Positions 40,811 to 49,279 of a DNA stretch of 64,000 nt are shown here, one piece after another (positions within the stretch are counted from its first letter, which is position 1; every line of letters begins with the position of its first letter). The stretch comes from Chryseobacterium sp. G0186 (GTDB lineage: Bacteria > Bacteroidota > Bacteroidia > Flavobacteriales > Weeksellaceae): positions 4,278,001 through 4,342,000 of the forward strand of contig NZ_CP033918.1 in the NCBI RefSeq assembly GCF_003815675.1, given 5' to 3'. Below the pieces are notes generated by a model. It worked only from the letters and a program-made list of their open reading frames with translations. It searched no databases and was not told the origin of the DNA. The translations under genes and the position numbers were made by a program.

Positions 40811-41482
40811 ATGAATAATATCACTACCCACTTAAAGTATTTTTCAAAATTATCCGCTGTATTTATTTTTAATGTATTAAAAATCTATGCAATTGGAGTT
40901 CTGTCAACCGTGATCACTTTGGTATTGGGGATTTATCTTTTATCCAATAGTTTAGGATCATCATTAGGACATAGTGGTGTCTTGGCATTCTTGGTGGCCA
41001 CAGTAATGGCTAAACCGGTATCAGCCGGACTTTTCTATTTATTAATCATTGCTGCACCATTCTGTACTGTTATTTTTGCCACAAAATATGGAATGTCAAA
41101 GATCATCAGCAGGCTCATACAGGATCATTCAAAAACCATTGTAGTCCCTTTTATCGATAAGATTCTTGAAAAATTTCAGGCCAGTCAGCCGGTTGTGGTT
41201 CGTACAAGTGCAGATTATGCCTTGGCAAAGGTTAAACTTTTAAATGAATTCAAAAACAGTTCAGAGAATAATATCCTCAAACGTATTCTGGGGTATGCCT
41301 TACAAAAAGTGAAGTTTGATGAACTGAATCTGAGTGATGAAAATACCAACTTTTATGATATTATAAAAGCCACTCTGATTGAAAAGCTACATGAACTGGC
41401 AGAACCATCAGCCTTATTATTTTATATCTACATAGGGCTTCAGTGGCTGAGCTTAATCCTTATATATTTTTTGAATATATAA
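40811..41482 (+). CDS. Three-helix membrane protein of the effector-1 module
   Basis: A 223-residue protein with membrane segments at about 13-38, 52-82 and 207-223, and a cytosolic-sized loop between them (about 85-200). It is not recognised as a member of TssN or any other Tss family. It starts 34 bp after the lipoprotein gene, so it is part of the same operon. It could be a second immunity factor, or a helper for the metzincin effector. The ATG at 40811 is preferred over a TTG two codons upstream. Confidence 0.6.
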   Translation: MNNITTHLKYFSKLSAVFIFNVLKIYAIGVLSTVITLVLGIYLLSNSLGSSLGHSGVLAFLVATVMAKPVSAGLFYLLIIAAPFCTVIFATKYGMSKIISRLIQDHSKTIVVPFIDKILEKFQASQPVVVRTSADYALAKVKLLNEFKNSSENNILKRILGYALQKVKFDELNLSDENTNFYDIIKATLIEKLHELAEPSALLFYIYIGLQWLSLILIYFLNI

Positions 41483-41750
41483 AAATAATGTTTTGATAAC
41501 CATTATTGGTATTTTTTATGTTTGGGAAAAAGACATTTAAGATAAAAAAACACGGTTATTACTTCTCTAATTGAAGAATTAACTATCTTTATCATGTTTA
41601 GAATAAAATATTTAATTTTAGCAAAACAAAAGAGAGCCCCTTTTGATTCATAGATCATTAATGATGAAAAAAGTAGAGACTCCAGACATCAAATAATCTG
41701 AAAAAGATCATCAACAGAACGCAAATATATTAATATAAGAAAAATTATAA

Positions 41751-44249
41751 ATGGGAGTACTAGTAACCAACGAAACAGTAAAACAACTATTTCATATTGC
41801 TCAGTCGATAGCGAAGGAAAATTATAATGCCACCTACGGAGGTCCGCATATTTTGCAGGCTTTAATGCATAAAGATATTGGTCTTAATGAATTTCTAAAA
41901 AATATAGATAAAGATCCTGGCTATTTCTACGAATGGGCAGATGTTCGTATTGAAGAATATCCTAAAACCAATCACCTCCCCGATGAGGTAAGTCCGGATG
42001 ATGCCATAGATACCCTTATAGAAGAAGCAGATGATATCCGGTTAAAATTGGGACTGGATGAGGTAACTCCCATCTGTATCCTTACAGCCATCGTAAAACC
42101 TCAGGTTGTATTTTCGTTGCAGCAATTGAAGTCACTTCCATTGAGAGAGCATGATATTTTTAACCTGTATAGAAAAGATACACCTTTTGCAGTGTCAGAG
42201 AACGGGGATTTTGCATCATTATTTTCAAATAATGGCTCAGACTTTACAGATTCATCCTTTCCATCCATTAAAAGCTATTGTGTAGACAGAACAGCACAGG
42301 CCAGAAACGGAAATCTCGAAAATATCATCGGTAGAGATAAAGAACTGAGAATGTTGGTGGAAATTCTTTGCCGTAGAAGTAAACCGAATGTCATCATCAT
42401 TGGAGAACCAGGCGTTGGAAAAACAGCCCTTGTAGAAGGGTTTGCCATTGAAATTACAAAAGGAAATGTTCCGGAAATGCTTAAAAATGGTACCCTTTTA
42501 GAATTGGACACCGGAGCATTGTTAGCAGGAACATCGTATAAAGGAGAAATAGAAGACCGTCTGAAAAAGGTGATCACAGAATGTAAGAAAATTGAAAAAG
42601 CAATTCTTTTCATTGATGAGATCCATACCCTGTTAGATCCAAAGGGAAGCATCGGAAACGTAGCCAATCTTCTGAAGCCGGAACTGGCCAGAGGTGAGAT
42701 TACCGTAATCGGAGCAACCACTCAGGAAGAATACAGGAAGATTATTGAACCGGAACAGGCTTTTAACCGTCGTTTCGAAGTGCTGACAGTCAATGAACCG
42801 GATGAAAAAACCTGCGTGAAAATGATTGACGTTCTTCTTGATGGCTATAAAAAACACCACGGCATTGAAGTAGAGAAAACAGCTATTCCGGAATGTGTAC
42901 GTTTGGCAAAAAGATATGCAAAAGGTAAAAAATTACCGGATGCTGCCATTGATTTGTTAGACAGAACGATGGCTGCCATCAAAATGTTGGATGAGCTTTC
43001 CGAAAAAGAACTTGCAAGCTGGAAAGAAAGTTATGATGCTATTTTAACAGAAGAATACCTCGATAATAAAGATCAGGCAGACGAAATGATCTGGACCTAC
43101 AATTTATTGAGAGACAAAATAAGCCCTATTCTATGGGGATCACTCAGTGAGCAGCCTGACATTGATAATTCAATGCCAATAGATCAGATTCAGAAGATCA
43201 TTGAAGATACGTATGCTGAACTTTTACAGCATGCTGCCAAGAAGAGAGAAAAAGTAGACCGTCTGGAATTGGCCGCTGTAATGGCTGCAAAAACCAATAT
43301 TCCTATTGGAAAAATTCAGGCTCAGGAAAAAGAAAAGCTCCTGAATATGGAGTCGCTTCTATTAAATAGAGTCGTAGGTCAGGATCACGCACTGAAAATT
43401 CTTTCCGATGCTATTGTTGAAAACCGAAGTGGATTAAATAAACCGGGACAGCCTATCGGTTCGTTCTTCCTTTTGGGACCTACCGGAACAGGAAAAACAG
43501 AACTTGCAAAATCAATGGCAGAATTACTATTCAACGATGAAAAGGCAATGGTTCGTTTCGATATGTCGGAATTTAAGGAAGAACATTCAGCAGCATTGCT
43601 TTATGGAGCGCCTCCGGGATATGTAGGATATGAAGAAGGGGGAATGTTGGTCAACAAGATCAGACAGCAGCCGTATACCGTTGTTTTATTTGATGAAATT
43701 GAAAAAGCCCACCATTCTGTTTTTGATGTATTCCTTCAGATCATGGATGAAGGAAAGGTACATGATAAACTAGGAAAAGAAGGGGACTTCAGCAATGCAT
43801 TGATTTTATTCACTTCCAATATCGGAAGCGAAGAAATTGTAAAACAGTTTGAAGAGGGAAAAATTCCTGAATCATCTTCATTGATGCAGATTATGTCAAA
43901 TTCAGGAAGATTCAGACCAGAGTTTCTGGCCAGAATTACAGAAATTATTCCTTTTGCACCCATTACAGAATCTATTGCAGAAAGAATCTTCAATATCCAG
44001 TTGAAATCACTTCATACTTCATTAACAAGACTGGGGATTGCATTAAAAATTACAGATGATGCAGTAAGAAACCTTGCATTAGGTGGATTCAGCAGTAAAT
44101 ACGGAGCCAGACAAATTTCCGGAGTAATCCGTGCTCAGCTGGCAAGACCTATTTCCAAAATGATTGTAAGAGAAGAAGTAAAATCCGGACAGACTATTCA
44201 TGTAGACTGGAATCAGGAAGAAGAAAAACTAAGCTGGAAAGTAGAGTAA
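41751..44249 (+). CDS. tssH: ClpV ATPase (TssH)
   Basis: An 832-residue AAA+ disaggregase: N-domain of Clp type (about 1-145), first AAA module with Walker A GEPGVGKT (218-225) and Walker B ILFIDEIH, a middle region shorter than in ClpB (about 415-500), and a second module with Walker A GPTGTGKT (576-583) and Walker B VVLFDEIEKAH. Total length below ClpB and the T6SS context favour ClpV, which recycles contracted sheaths. It is transcribed in the same direction as the cargo modules. A weak hairpin terminator follows. Confidence 0.85.
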   Translation: MGVLVTNETVKQLFHIAQSIAKENYNATYGGPHILQALMHKDIGLNEFLKNIDKDPGYFYEWADVRIEEYPKTNHLPDEVSPDDAIDTLIEEADDIRLKLGLDEVTPICILTAIVKPQVVFSLQQLKSLPLREHDIFNLYRKDTPFAVSENGDFASLFSNNGSDFTDSSFPSIKSYCVDRTAQARNGNLENIIGRDKELRMLVEILCRRSKPNVIIIGEPGVGKTALVEGFAIEITKGNVPEMLKNGTLLELDTGALLAGTSYKGEIEDRLKKVITECKKIEKAILFIDEIHTLLDPKGSIGNVANLLKPELARGEITVIGATTQEEYRKIIEPEQAFNRRFEVLTVNEPDEKTCVKMIDVLLDGYKKHHGIEVEKTAIPECVRLAKRYAKGKKLPDAAIDLLDRTMAAIKMLDELSEKELASWKESYDAILTEEYLDNKDQADEMIWTYNLLRDKISPILWGSLSEQPDIDNSMPIDQIQKIIEDTYAELLQHAAKKREKVDRLELAAVMAAKTNIPIGKIQAQEKEKLLNMESLLLNRVVGQDHALKILSDAIVENRSGLNKPGQPIGSFFLLGPTGTGKTELAKSMAELLFNDEKAMVRFDMSEFKEEHSAALLYGAPPGYVGYEEGGMLVNKIRQQPYTVVLFDEIEKAHHSVFDVFLQIMDEGKVHDKLGKEGDFSNALILFTSNIGSEEIVKQFEEGKIPESSSLMQIMSNSGRFRPEFLARITEIIPFAPITESIAERIFNIQLKSLHTSLTRLGIALKITDDAVRNLALGGFSSKYGARQISGVIRAQLARPISKMIVREEVKSGQTIHVDWNQEEEKLSWKVE

Positions 44250-44259
44250 ATTAAAAAAT

Positions 44260-44297
44260 GAAAAGGCTGACTGGCAACTCTGCTCTTTAGCCTTTTT
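44260..44297 (+). terminator. tssH terminator
   Basis: The arms AAAAGGCT and AGCCTTTTT enclose a long loop. The T-tract is short but the position is right, 11 bp after the stop. Confidence 0.5.
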
Positions 44298-44315
44298 ACG
44301 ATCAATACATTTAAG

Positions 44316-45182
44316 ATGAAAACTATTGTCAAAAATATCTTTACAGGTATAATGCTTTTAGGAACTGTTGCCTTGGTAAACGGACAGTTTCTTGCAGCTT
44401 CAGATACCTCAGAGAGCAGCGTGAGGAAATATCAGGGAATCATTAACTCTAACAAGGATTTGGTTGAGTTTATTGAGCAGTTGCTCTTACAGAAAGGGCT
44501 TCCCAAGCATTTGAGAAACCTGGCCCTAATTGAATCCCACTTTAACAGGAATATTACCTCAGGAGCCGGAGCGGTAGGAGTCTGGCAGCTTATGACGGCA
44601 CATGCCAACCAATATGGCCTTTCAGAGCAGAATCGTACCGATGTTTATAAAAGTACAAAGACTGCTGTAATTTCGCTGGCTAATCTTTATAAAAAGTACA
44701 ATAACTGGGTAACAGTAGTAGCTGCCTACAACTGCGGAGAGGGGAATATTGCAAAAGCCATGCAGGCCGCAGGTTCTACGCAATACCATGAGTTCTCTCA
44801 GTATCTTCCGGGAGAGACGATAAACCACGTGAAGAAATATTTGAATGCATGCTATGCAACAGGAGAACTTCAGAGTGTGCTAAGCAATTATAATTCCTCC
44901 AGGATTAATAAAGTTTTCTTTGAAGAGGGAAACCGAAAAGTAACAAGTGCCGCTCTTTCCGAAACAGAAATTAATGCAGGATTCAGCCTGAAAGTCATTG
45001 CTGATGAACTTGATGTTGAGGTAGACAAAATTCTTGCCTGGAACCCGGGGATAACAGAAGAATTGCAGAGAAAAGGAGAAAGCACTTTTTATCTTCCTGT
45101 AGATCTGATGCCTGATTTTCTGCTAAGAAAAAATAAGATACTTACCCGATCTATAAAAGAAGGAAATAGTTTTCAACAGTAA
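44316..45182 (+). CDS. T6SS-linked lytic transglycosylase (MltD/SLT-like)
   Basis: A 288-residue secreted protein: signal peptide (1-23, ending NGQ), then an SLT domain with the catalytic glutamate Glu73 (LALIESHFN) and AVGVWQLM (86-93), and AAYNCGEGNI. The C-terminus (about 225-270, SLKVIADELDVEVDKILAWN) looks like a degenerate LysM module for peptidoglycan binding. The enzyme would cut glycan strands to let the T6SS envelope complex pass through the cell wall. A terminator at 45208-45245 follows. Confidence 0.85.
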   Translation: MKTIVKNIFTGIMLLGTVALVNGQFLAASDTSESSVRKYQGIINSNKDLVEFIEQLLLQKGLPKHLRNLALIESHFNRNITSGAGAVGVWQLMTAHANQYGLSEQNRTDVYKSTKTAVISLANLYKKYNNWVTVVAAYNCGEGNIAKAMQAAGSTQYHEFSQYLPGETINHVKKYLNACYATGELQSVLSNYNSSRINKVFFEEGNRKVTSAALSETEINAGFSLKVIADELDVEVDKILAWNPGITEELQRKGESTFYLPVDLMPDFLLRKNKILTRSIKEGNSFQQ

Positions 45183-45207
45183 ATCTATTTATACCTAAAA
45201 AAATATG

Positions 45208-45245
45208 GCCGTACTTTTTAGTGACGGCTTTTTTTATTTTGTTAA
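45208..45245 (+). terminator. Terminator after the lytic transglycosylase
   Basis: The arms GCCGT and ACGGC, with an 11-nt loop, are followed by T6-7. It ends the transcript before the hcp2 leader. Confidence 0.75.
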
Positions 45246-45359
45246 AGCTTGCTAAATTCTATTAAAAAATCTTAATATTTCTCATTTGTGTGGAAAAAGT
45301 TTCTTTTTGTCAGTGCTTTGTGAATATTGTAAAGTGTTTATTATAAGGTGTTTTAAGGA

Positions 45360-45521
45360 GGTTGTTAAATCCAAAGTCGTAGAATTACTACAAAAAGTCG
45401 TAGAACTACTACAATTTTTCAGATTTATGTTTAAAAGTTTTTTTTACCAAAAAAGAGCCTCTATATTTGCTACACAATCACTGAATCACAAAATATTATT
45501 AACGATTAAAATTTACAAATC
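45360..45521 (+). promoter_or_regulatory. hcp2 leader module (copy B of three)
   Basis: From the first box (45377) to the ATG (45522) is 145 bp, the same as in copy A. The two sequences differ at a single base (TATTACTAACG versus TATTATTAACG). The boxes start at 45377 and 45398, 21 bp apart, and a -7 box TATATTTG is at 45462-45469. The leader is more conserved than the hcp coding sequence that follows, which has scattered synonymous changes. This is strong evidence for function or for recent gene conversion. Confidence 0.8.
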
Positions 45522-45935
45522 ATGGCAGAAAGAAATTCAAGAGGAATCTTAAAATTCAACAACGGAGAAGGACAGAAATTATTAAAAATGAACTACAGTG
45601 TAGCAAGAGCTACAGACGTTTCAGGACGTGTAGCATCAGATCCTTCTAACGCATTAATCAAGGTTACAGTAGAAGCTACTGAAAAATCTGACATCCTTGA
45701 AAGCTTACTGAATGGAAAATATAAGCCTACAGTAGGAGAAATTACTTTCAACAAATCTCACGAAGAGGGAACACTAATCACTTTGAACTGGCAAAACGGT
45801 TACGTAATTCAGCACGAAGTAGATTTCGATGCAGTTGACAGCAACAGTATGCTCATCAGTTTTGTAGTAAGTGCTGAAACAATTGACTACGGTACTTCTC
45901 AATACGCTGGACTGTGGCCTTCATCAGGTAAATAA
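45522..45935 (+). CDS. tssD: Hcp tube protein (TssD), copy 2
   Basis: A 137-residue TssD paralogue, identical to copy 1 over most of its length. Changes include VARA in place of VSRS (residues 27-30), HEVDFDAVDSN for HQVDFDAIDSN, and the C-terminus DYGTSQYAGLWPSSGK. It precedes vgrG2 by 199 bp, with an intervening terminator at 45970-46012, so hcp2 and vgrG2 are probably separate transcripts of one cargo module. Confidence 0.95.
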   Translation: MAERNSRGILKFNNGEGQKLLKMNYSVARATDVSGRVASDPSNALIKVTVEATEKSDILESLLNGKYKPTVGEITFNKSHEEGTLITLNWQNGYVIQHEVDFDAVDSNSMLISFVVSAETIDYGTSQYAGLWPSSGK

Positions 45936-45969
45936 GCCTATTCATCATCTTAGTAAAAATAAAATTGGT

Positions 45970-46012
45970 ACAGGACAGTGCACTCGAAAGAGTATGCTGT
46001 TCTGTTTTTTCA
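45970..46012 (+). terminator. hcp2 terminator
   Basis: The arms CAGGACAGTGCACTC and GAGTATGCTGTTCTG pair with a few mismatches around GAAA, followed by a T-tract. Confidence 0.7.
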
Positions 46013-46134
46013 TATAAGGGAATAAAGAAATTGCTGCCTTAGAGAAAGACCATGAGACCAACCTTATATTTTTTGATTCTGTATATGCTGTTCTTCAGCA
46101 GTTTATTTAATATTTAACTTAAACACAAAACGCT

Positions 46135-48204
46135 ATGTTTCAGGATGACAAAACAATTAAAGTAGAAAGCCCAAGGAATGATATAAAAGAAGGACAACAG
46201 GGAGTAAGCACTGCACAAGGAGCAAATATGTTTATGAACCAAACCCTGGTTCCCAATAATCCCTCCATCACTGAAAATAAAGTGTGGGCGAAACAGCCGA
46301 CCTCAAAAATACATAATGCTGAAGCCATTGCTGAAAGTTTTATTGCAGGAATCAATCGTGTGGTAAAATTAGATGTGGTAGTTGAAGGGCAGATTATCAA
46401 GCACTTTAAACATTTTAAATTGGTGCAGAGTGCAGCTAAACACCATGAGTTTAGTCTGACATTGGCACACGATACATTGGGAAGTGCTGAAAACCATAAT
46501 TTACAAGAAGCACAGAACTTCCTGGGAAAACGTATCACAGTAGTCTTCAAATATAAAGATATTGATAAAGGAGCTGAGCGTAATTTTGTAGGAGTCGTTA
46601 CAGAAGTTGGATTCAGTCAGGAAAAAGGAAGTCTTGGGAATATTGTCCTTAAGGGCTATAGTCCTACCGTACTTTTAGATGCAGCCCCTCATATCCAGAG
46701 TTTTGGAGGAAGCCAGCCGGTTAGTCTGAACAGTATTGCTGATCATGTGATCAGAGAAGGACTTGGCCAAAATAAGTTTGACTTCAGGGTAGATGCCCAG
46801 CATGGAAATGTTTCCTATAGCTCGCAATATGAAGAAACCCATTATAACTATCTTGCCAGAATGGCTGAAGCATATGGTGAACAGTTTTACTACGACGGGG
46901 AAGTTCTTCATTTTGGAAAGCTGCCGCCTCAGGAAAAACCTGTGAAACTGACCTACGGAAGCAGTGTGAGTGATATTGCTATCAAAATGAAAGCGCAGCA
47001 TGTAAGCCCTTCTTTTTATGGATATAACAGTAGCAAACACGAGAAACTGACTACCGGAAGTTCCAAGATCAACCATACCTCAGATATTGCAAGACGTGCC
47101 TACGAAATATCAGAAAAAACCTTTACCACGCCATCTTTAAGAGTAGCCCCGATAAAAGCATCATCTTTTATGGATATTGATGCCTCACAGAAAGGAACTG
47201 CCGGAAGTAAGGCGTCAGAGGTTTTTATCACCTCAGGAACAACTACCGTTCCTTTCCTGTATCCGGGATGTACCGCAGATATTGAAATGCGTAAGTCTGA
47301 AAGTAATGAAACTTCTTATTTCACTAAGCTGATGATCATGGAAGTTACCCATGAAGTGGATGCAAGAGGATATTATGATGGTAAGTTTGAAGCCATTGCG
47401 GCAGATACAGGATTTATTCCGCGTCCTGAATTTGAACAGCCAAGAGCTGAAGCCCAGTTTGCAAAAGTAATTTCCAATACAGACCCACAAAATCAGGGAC
47501 GGGTTCAGGTACAGTTTGACTGGCAAAATGGCCCGGATATTACAGAATTTATCCGTGTTATGTCTCCTGATGCCGGAAGCAGTGATAAGGTAAGTAAAAA
47601 CCGTGGTTTCATGTCTATTCCTGAAGTAGGCGACCAGGTTATCATTAACTTCGTACATCAGCATCCTGATCGTCCGTTTGTAATGGGAGGAATGTTTCAT
47701 GGGAATATAGGTGCCGGAGGAGGTGCCGGAAATAATGTAATGAGCTTTAGCGGAAGAAGCGGAGCCGAACTAAAATATGACAATGGTGCAGGGTCCATGA
47801 ATCTTAAAGATCAGGGCGGAGCCAATATGTTTTTTGACGGGGCTGGAAATGTTGTACACAATGCCAATAATGACAGTACTAAAACCGTTGGTAATGATAA
47901 AACCGATAAAATTGGTAATAATAAGAAATTAGAAGTTGGTTGTGATCACATTGCAGATGTTGGAAATACTCATAAAGTAGCGGTAGGAGGCAAGAATAGT
48001 GTATTTACAATGGATAATACAGGAACTATTGATTTAACAGGAACTAAAAAAATTACAATTAAAGTAGGAGATAGTAAAATTGAGATTACAGGTTCTAAAA
48101 TTATGATTACAAGTACTGAAGTGGAAATAAAAGGAAGCGGATCTTCTCAAGCAATATTTAATGGTAGCACAACAATCTCTGGAAGTCAAATCATAGAAAA
48201 CTAA
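46135..48204 (+). CDS. vgrG: VgrG spike protein (TssI), copy 2
   Basis: A 689-residue VgrG, closely similar to copy 1 in the gp27/gp5 parts (AGINRVVKLDVVVEGQIIKH, ETHYNYLARMAEAYGEQFYY, PDRPFVMGGMFHG). It has a ~45-residue N-terminal extension and a different C-terminal needle: glycine/asparagine repeats TVGNDKTDKIGNNKKLEVG followed by beta repeats (KKITIKVGDSKIEITGSKIM). The swapped C-terminus fits a different cargo. The next gene (48214) starts 9 bp after the stop with a TTG codon. Confidence 0.95.
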   Translation: MFQDDKTIKVESPRNDIKEGQQGVSTAQGANMFMNQTLVPNNPSITENKVWAKQPTSKIHNAEAIAESFIAGINRVVKLDVVVEGQIIKHFKHFKLVQSAAKHHEFSLTLAHDTLGSAENHNLQEAQNFLGKRITVVFKYKDIDKGAERNFVGVVTEVGFSQEKGSLGNIVLKGYSPTVLLDAAPHIQSFGGSQPVSLNSIADHVIREGLGQNKFDFRVDAQHGNVSYSSQYEETHYNYLARMAEAYGEQFYYDGEVLHFGKLPPQEKPVKLTYGSSVSDIAIKMKAQHVSPSFYGYNSSKHEKLTTGSSKINHTSDIARRAYEISEKTFTTPSLRVAPIKASSFMDIDASQKGTAGSKASEVFITSGTTTVPFLYPGCTADIEMRKSESNETSYFTKLMIMEVTHEVDARGYYDGKFEAIAADTGFIPRPEFEQPRAEAQFAKVISNTDPQNQGRVQVQFDWQNGPDITEFIRVMSPDAGSSDKVSKNRGFMSIPEVGDQVIINFVHQHPDRPFVMGGMFHGNIGAGGGAGNNVMSFSGRSGAELKYDNGAGSMNLKDQGGANMFFDGAGNVVHNANNDSTKTVGNDKTDKIGNNKKLEVGCDHIADVGNTHKVAVGGKNSVFTMDNTGTIDLTGTKKITIKVGDSKIEITGSKIMITSTEVEIKGSGSSQAIFNGSTTISGSQIIEN

Positions 48205-48213
48205 GAATAAACA

Positions 48214-49266
48214 TTGGAAGTACATAAATATTATATAAAAAAGACAGATACGTTAGTTTCAATAGCTCAGGAACTTGGACTATCAGCTTCTGATCTGAAG
48301 GAATTTCATAACAAAAATTCAAAGCCGCATGAATGGATAAAAGTAGACAATACTTTGCCTGTCTGGTCAGAATATATCATGATCCCGGATTCTGTTGAGG
48401 TACTTAAAAGAAAACAAGAAGATTTACTATCTCCTGAAAAAATTATTCTTAAACAAAAGGTAATTGCAGAAAGCAAATATACCATTCTGCAAAAGATAGA
48501 TATGCAGGTTTCTGGTAACAGTATGGTTGACTCAGAAACAGAAATAGTTTGGGAATGCAGTAAAAATAAAAATGAAGAAAGTTTCCATATTGACATCAAG
48601 CAGAAATCGCATCAGGTAAAATATATCAAATCTATTTATCGCCAGCTTGCAGAATATATGCAGAAATTCAACAGACCCATGGAACATCTTATCATAGAAC
48701 TTTTTTCTGATGGGAATATAAAAGCAGTTCTTAACCAGAATGAAATTAAAGAAACCTGGAATATTCTGAAAACTGAACTGGAACCAGAACTGGGAGATAC
48801 AATTGAAGAAAAAACAATGATAGAAGGAGGAGATAAGGATTTTAGCAATACCCTCCCTCTAATAAAAAATAACATTCTCTATTGCCTTTTTCTAAAGGAT
48901 GTCTACGGTGAATACTTAGAATTAAACCAGTTTATTGAAACAGGAAAACAAGAATATTCATCACAGCTTTTTGGCAACGAAAAGGTTTTTTTAAATGTAA
49001 AACGTAAGGTTGAAAAAGATAGCGGAATAGCAATAATAAAATTTTATGCCGAATCGGATTCCGATAAAAATGGGCATTTGAGAGAGATTTATAATACTAA
49101 ATTAAAAGACTTTTTACAGGCACATTATGAATATTCCCTTACCTGGTCTGTAGAATATCACATAGACATAGAAAAAGGAAAGATGATTTTGTGTCGTTCC
49201 AAGATTAAAGAACAGGCAAACAGCAAATACAGTCACTTGATGGAACATGAAATAGTGTTAAATTAA
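48214..49266 (+). CDS. LysM-domain protein of cargo module 2 (TTG start)
   Basis: A 350-residue protein with an N-terminal LysM motif (about 5-58; YYIKKTDTLVSIAQELGLSA followed by DLKEFHNKN) and a ~290-residue C-terminal part of no known family. No ATG precedes the LysM in this frame; the start is TTG at 48214, 9 bp after the VgrG2 stop, and ATG starts further in would remove the LysM. LysM/VgrG/PAAR gene order is seen in other T6SS modules, where the LysM protein is a proposed adaptor or chaperone. It may therefore load the PAAR-like protein on VgrG2. Confidence 0.7.
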   Translation: MEVHKYYIKKTDTLVSIAQELGLSASDLKEFHNKNSKPHEWIKVDNTLPVWSEYIMIPDSVEVLKRKQEDLLSPEKIILKQKVIAESKYTILQKIDMQVSGNSMVDSETEIVWECSKNKNEESFHIDIKQKSHQVKYIKSIYRQLAEYMQKFNRPMEHLIIELFSDGNIKAVLNQNEIKETWNILKTELEPELGDTIEEKTMIEGGDKDFSNTLPLIKNNILYCLFLKDVYGEYLELNQFIETGKQEYSSQLFGNEKVFLNVKRKVEKDSGIAIIKFYAESDSDKNGHLREIYNTKLKDFLQAHYEYSLTWSVEYHIDIEKGKMILCRSKIKEQANSKYSHLMEHEIVLN

Positions 49267-49279
49267 AAATTGAACAACA

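Noticed and set aside
41751..44249. Reading of tssH as housekeeping ClpB
   Set aside because: The shorter middle domain, 832-residue length and position between T6SS genes favour ClpV, although ClpB cannot be fully excluded without alignment.
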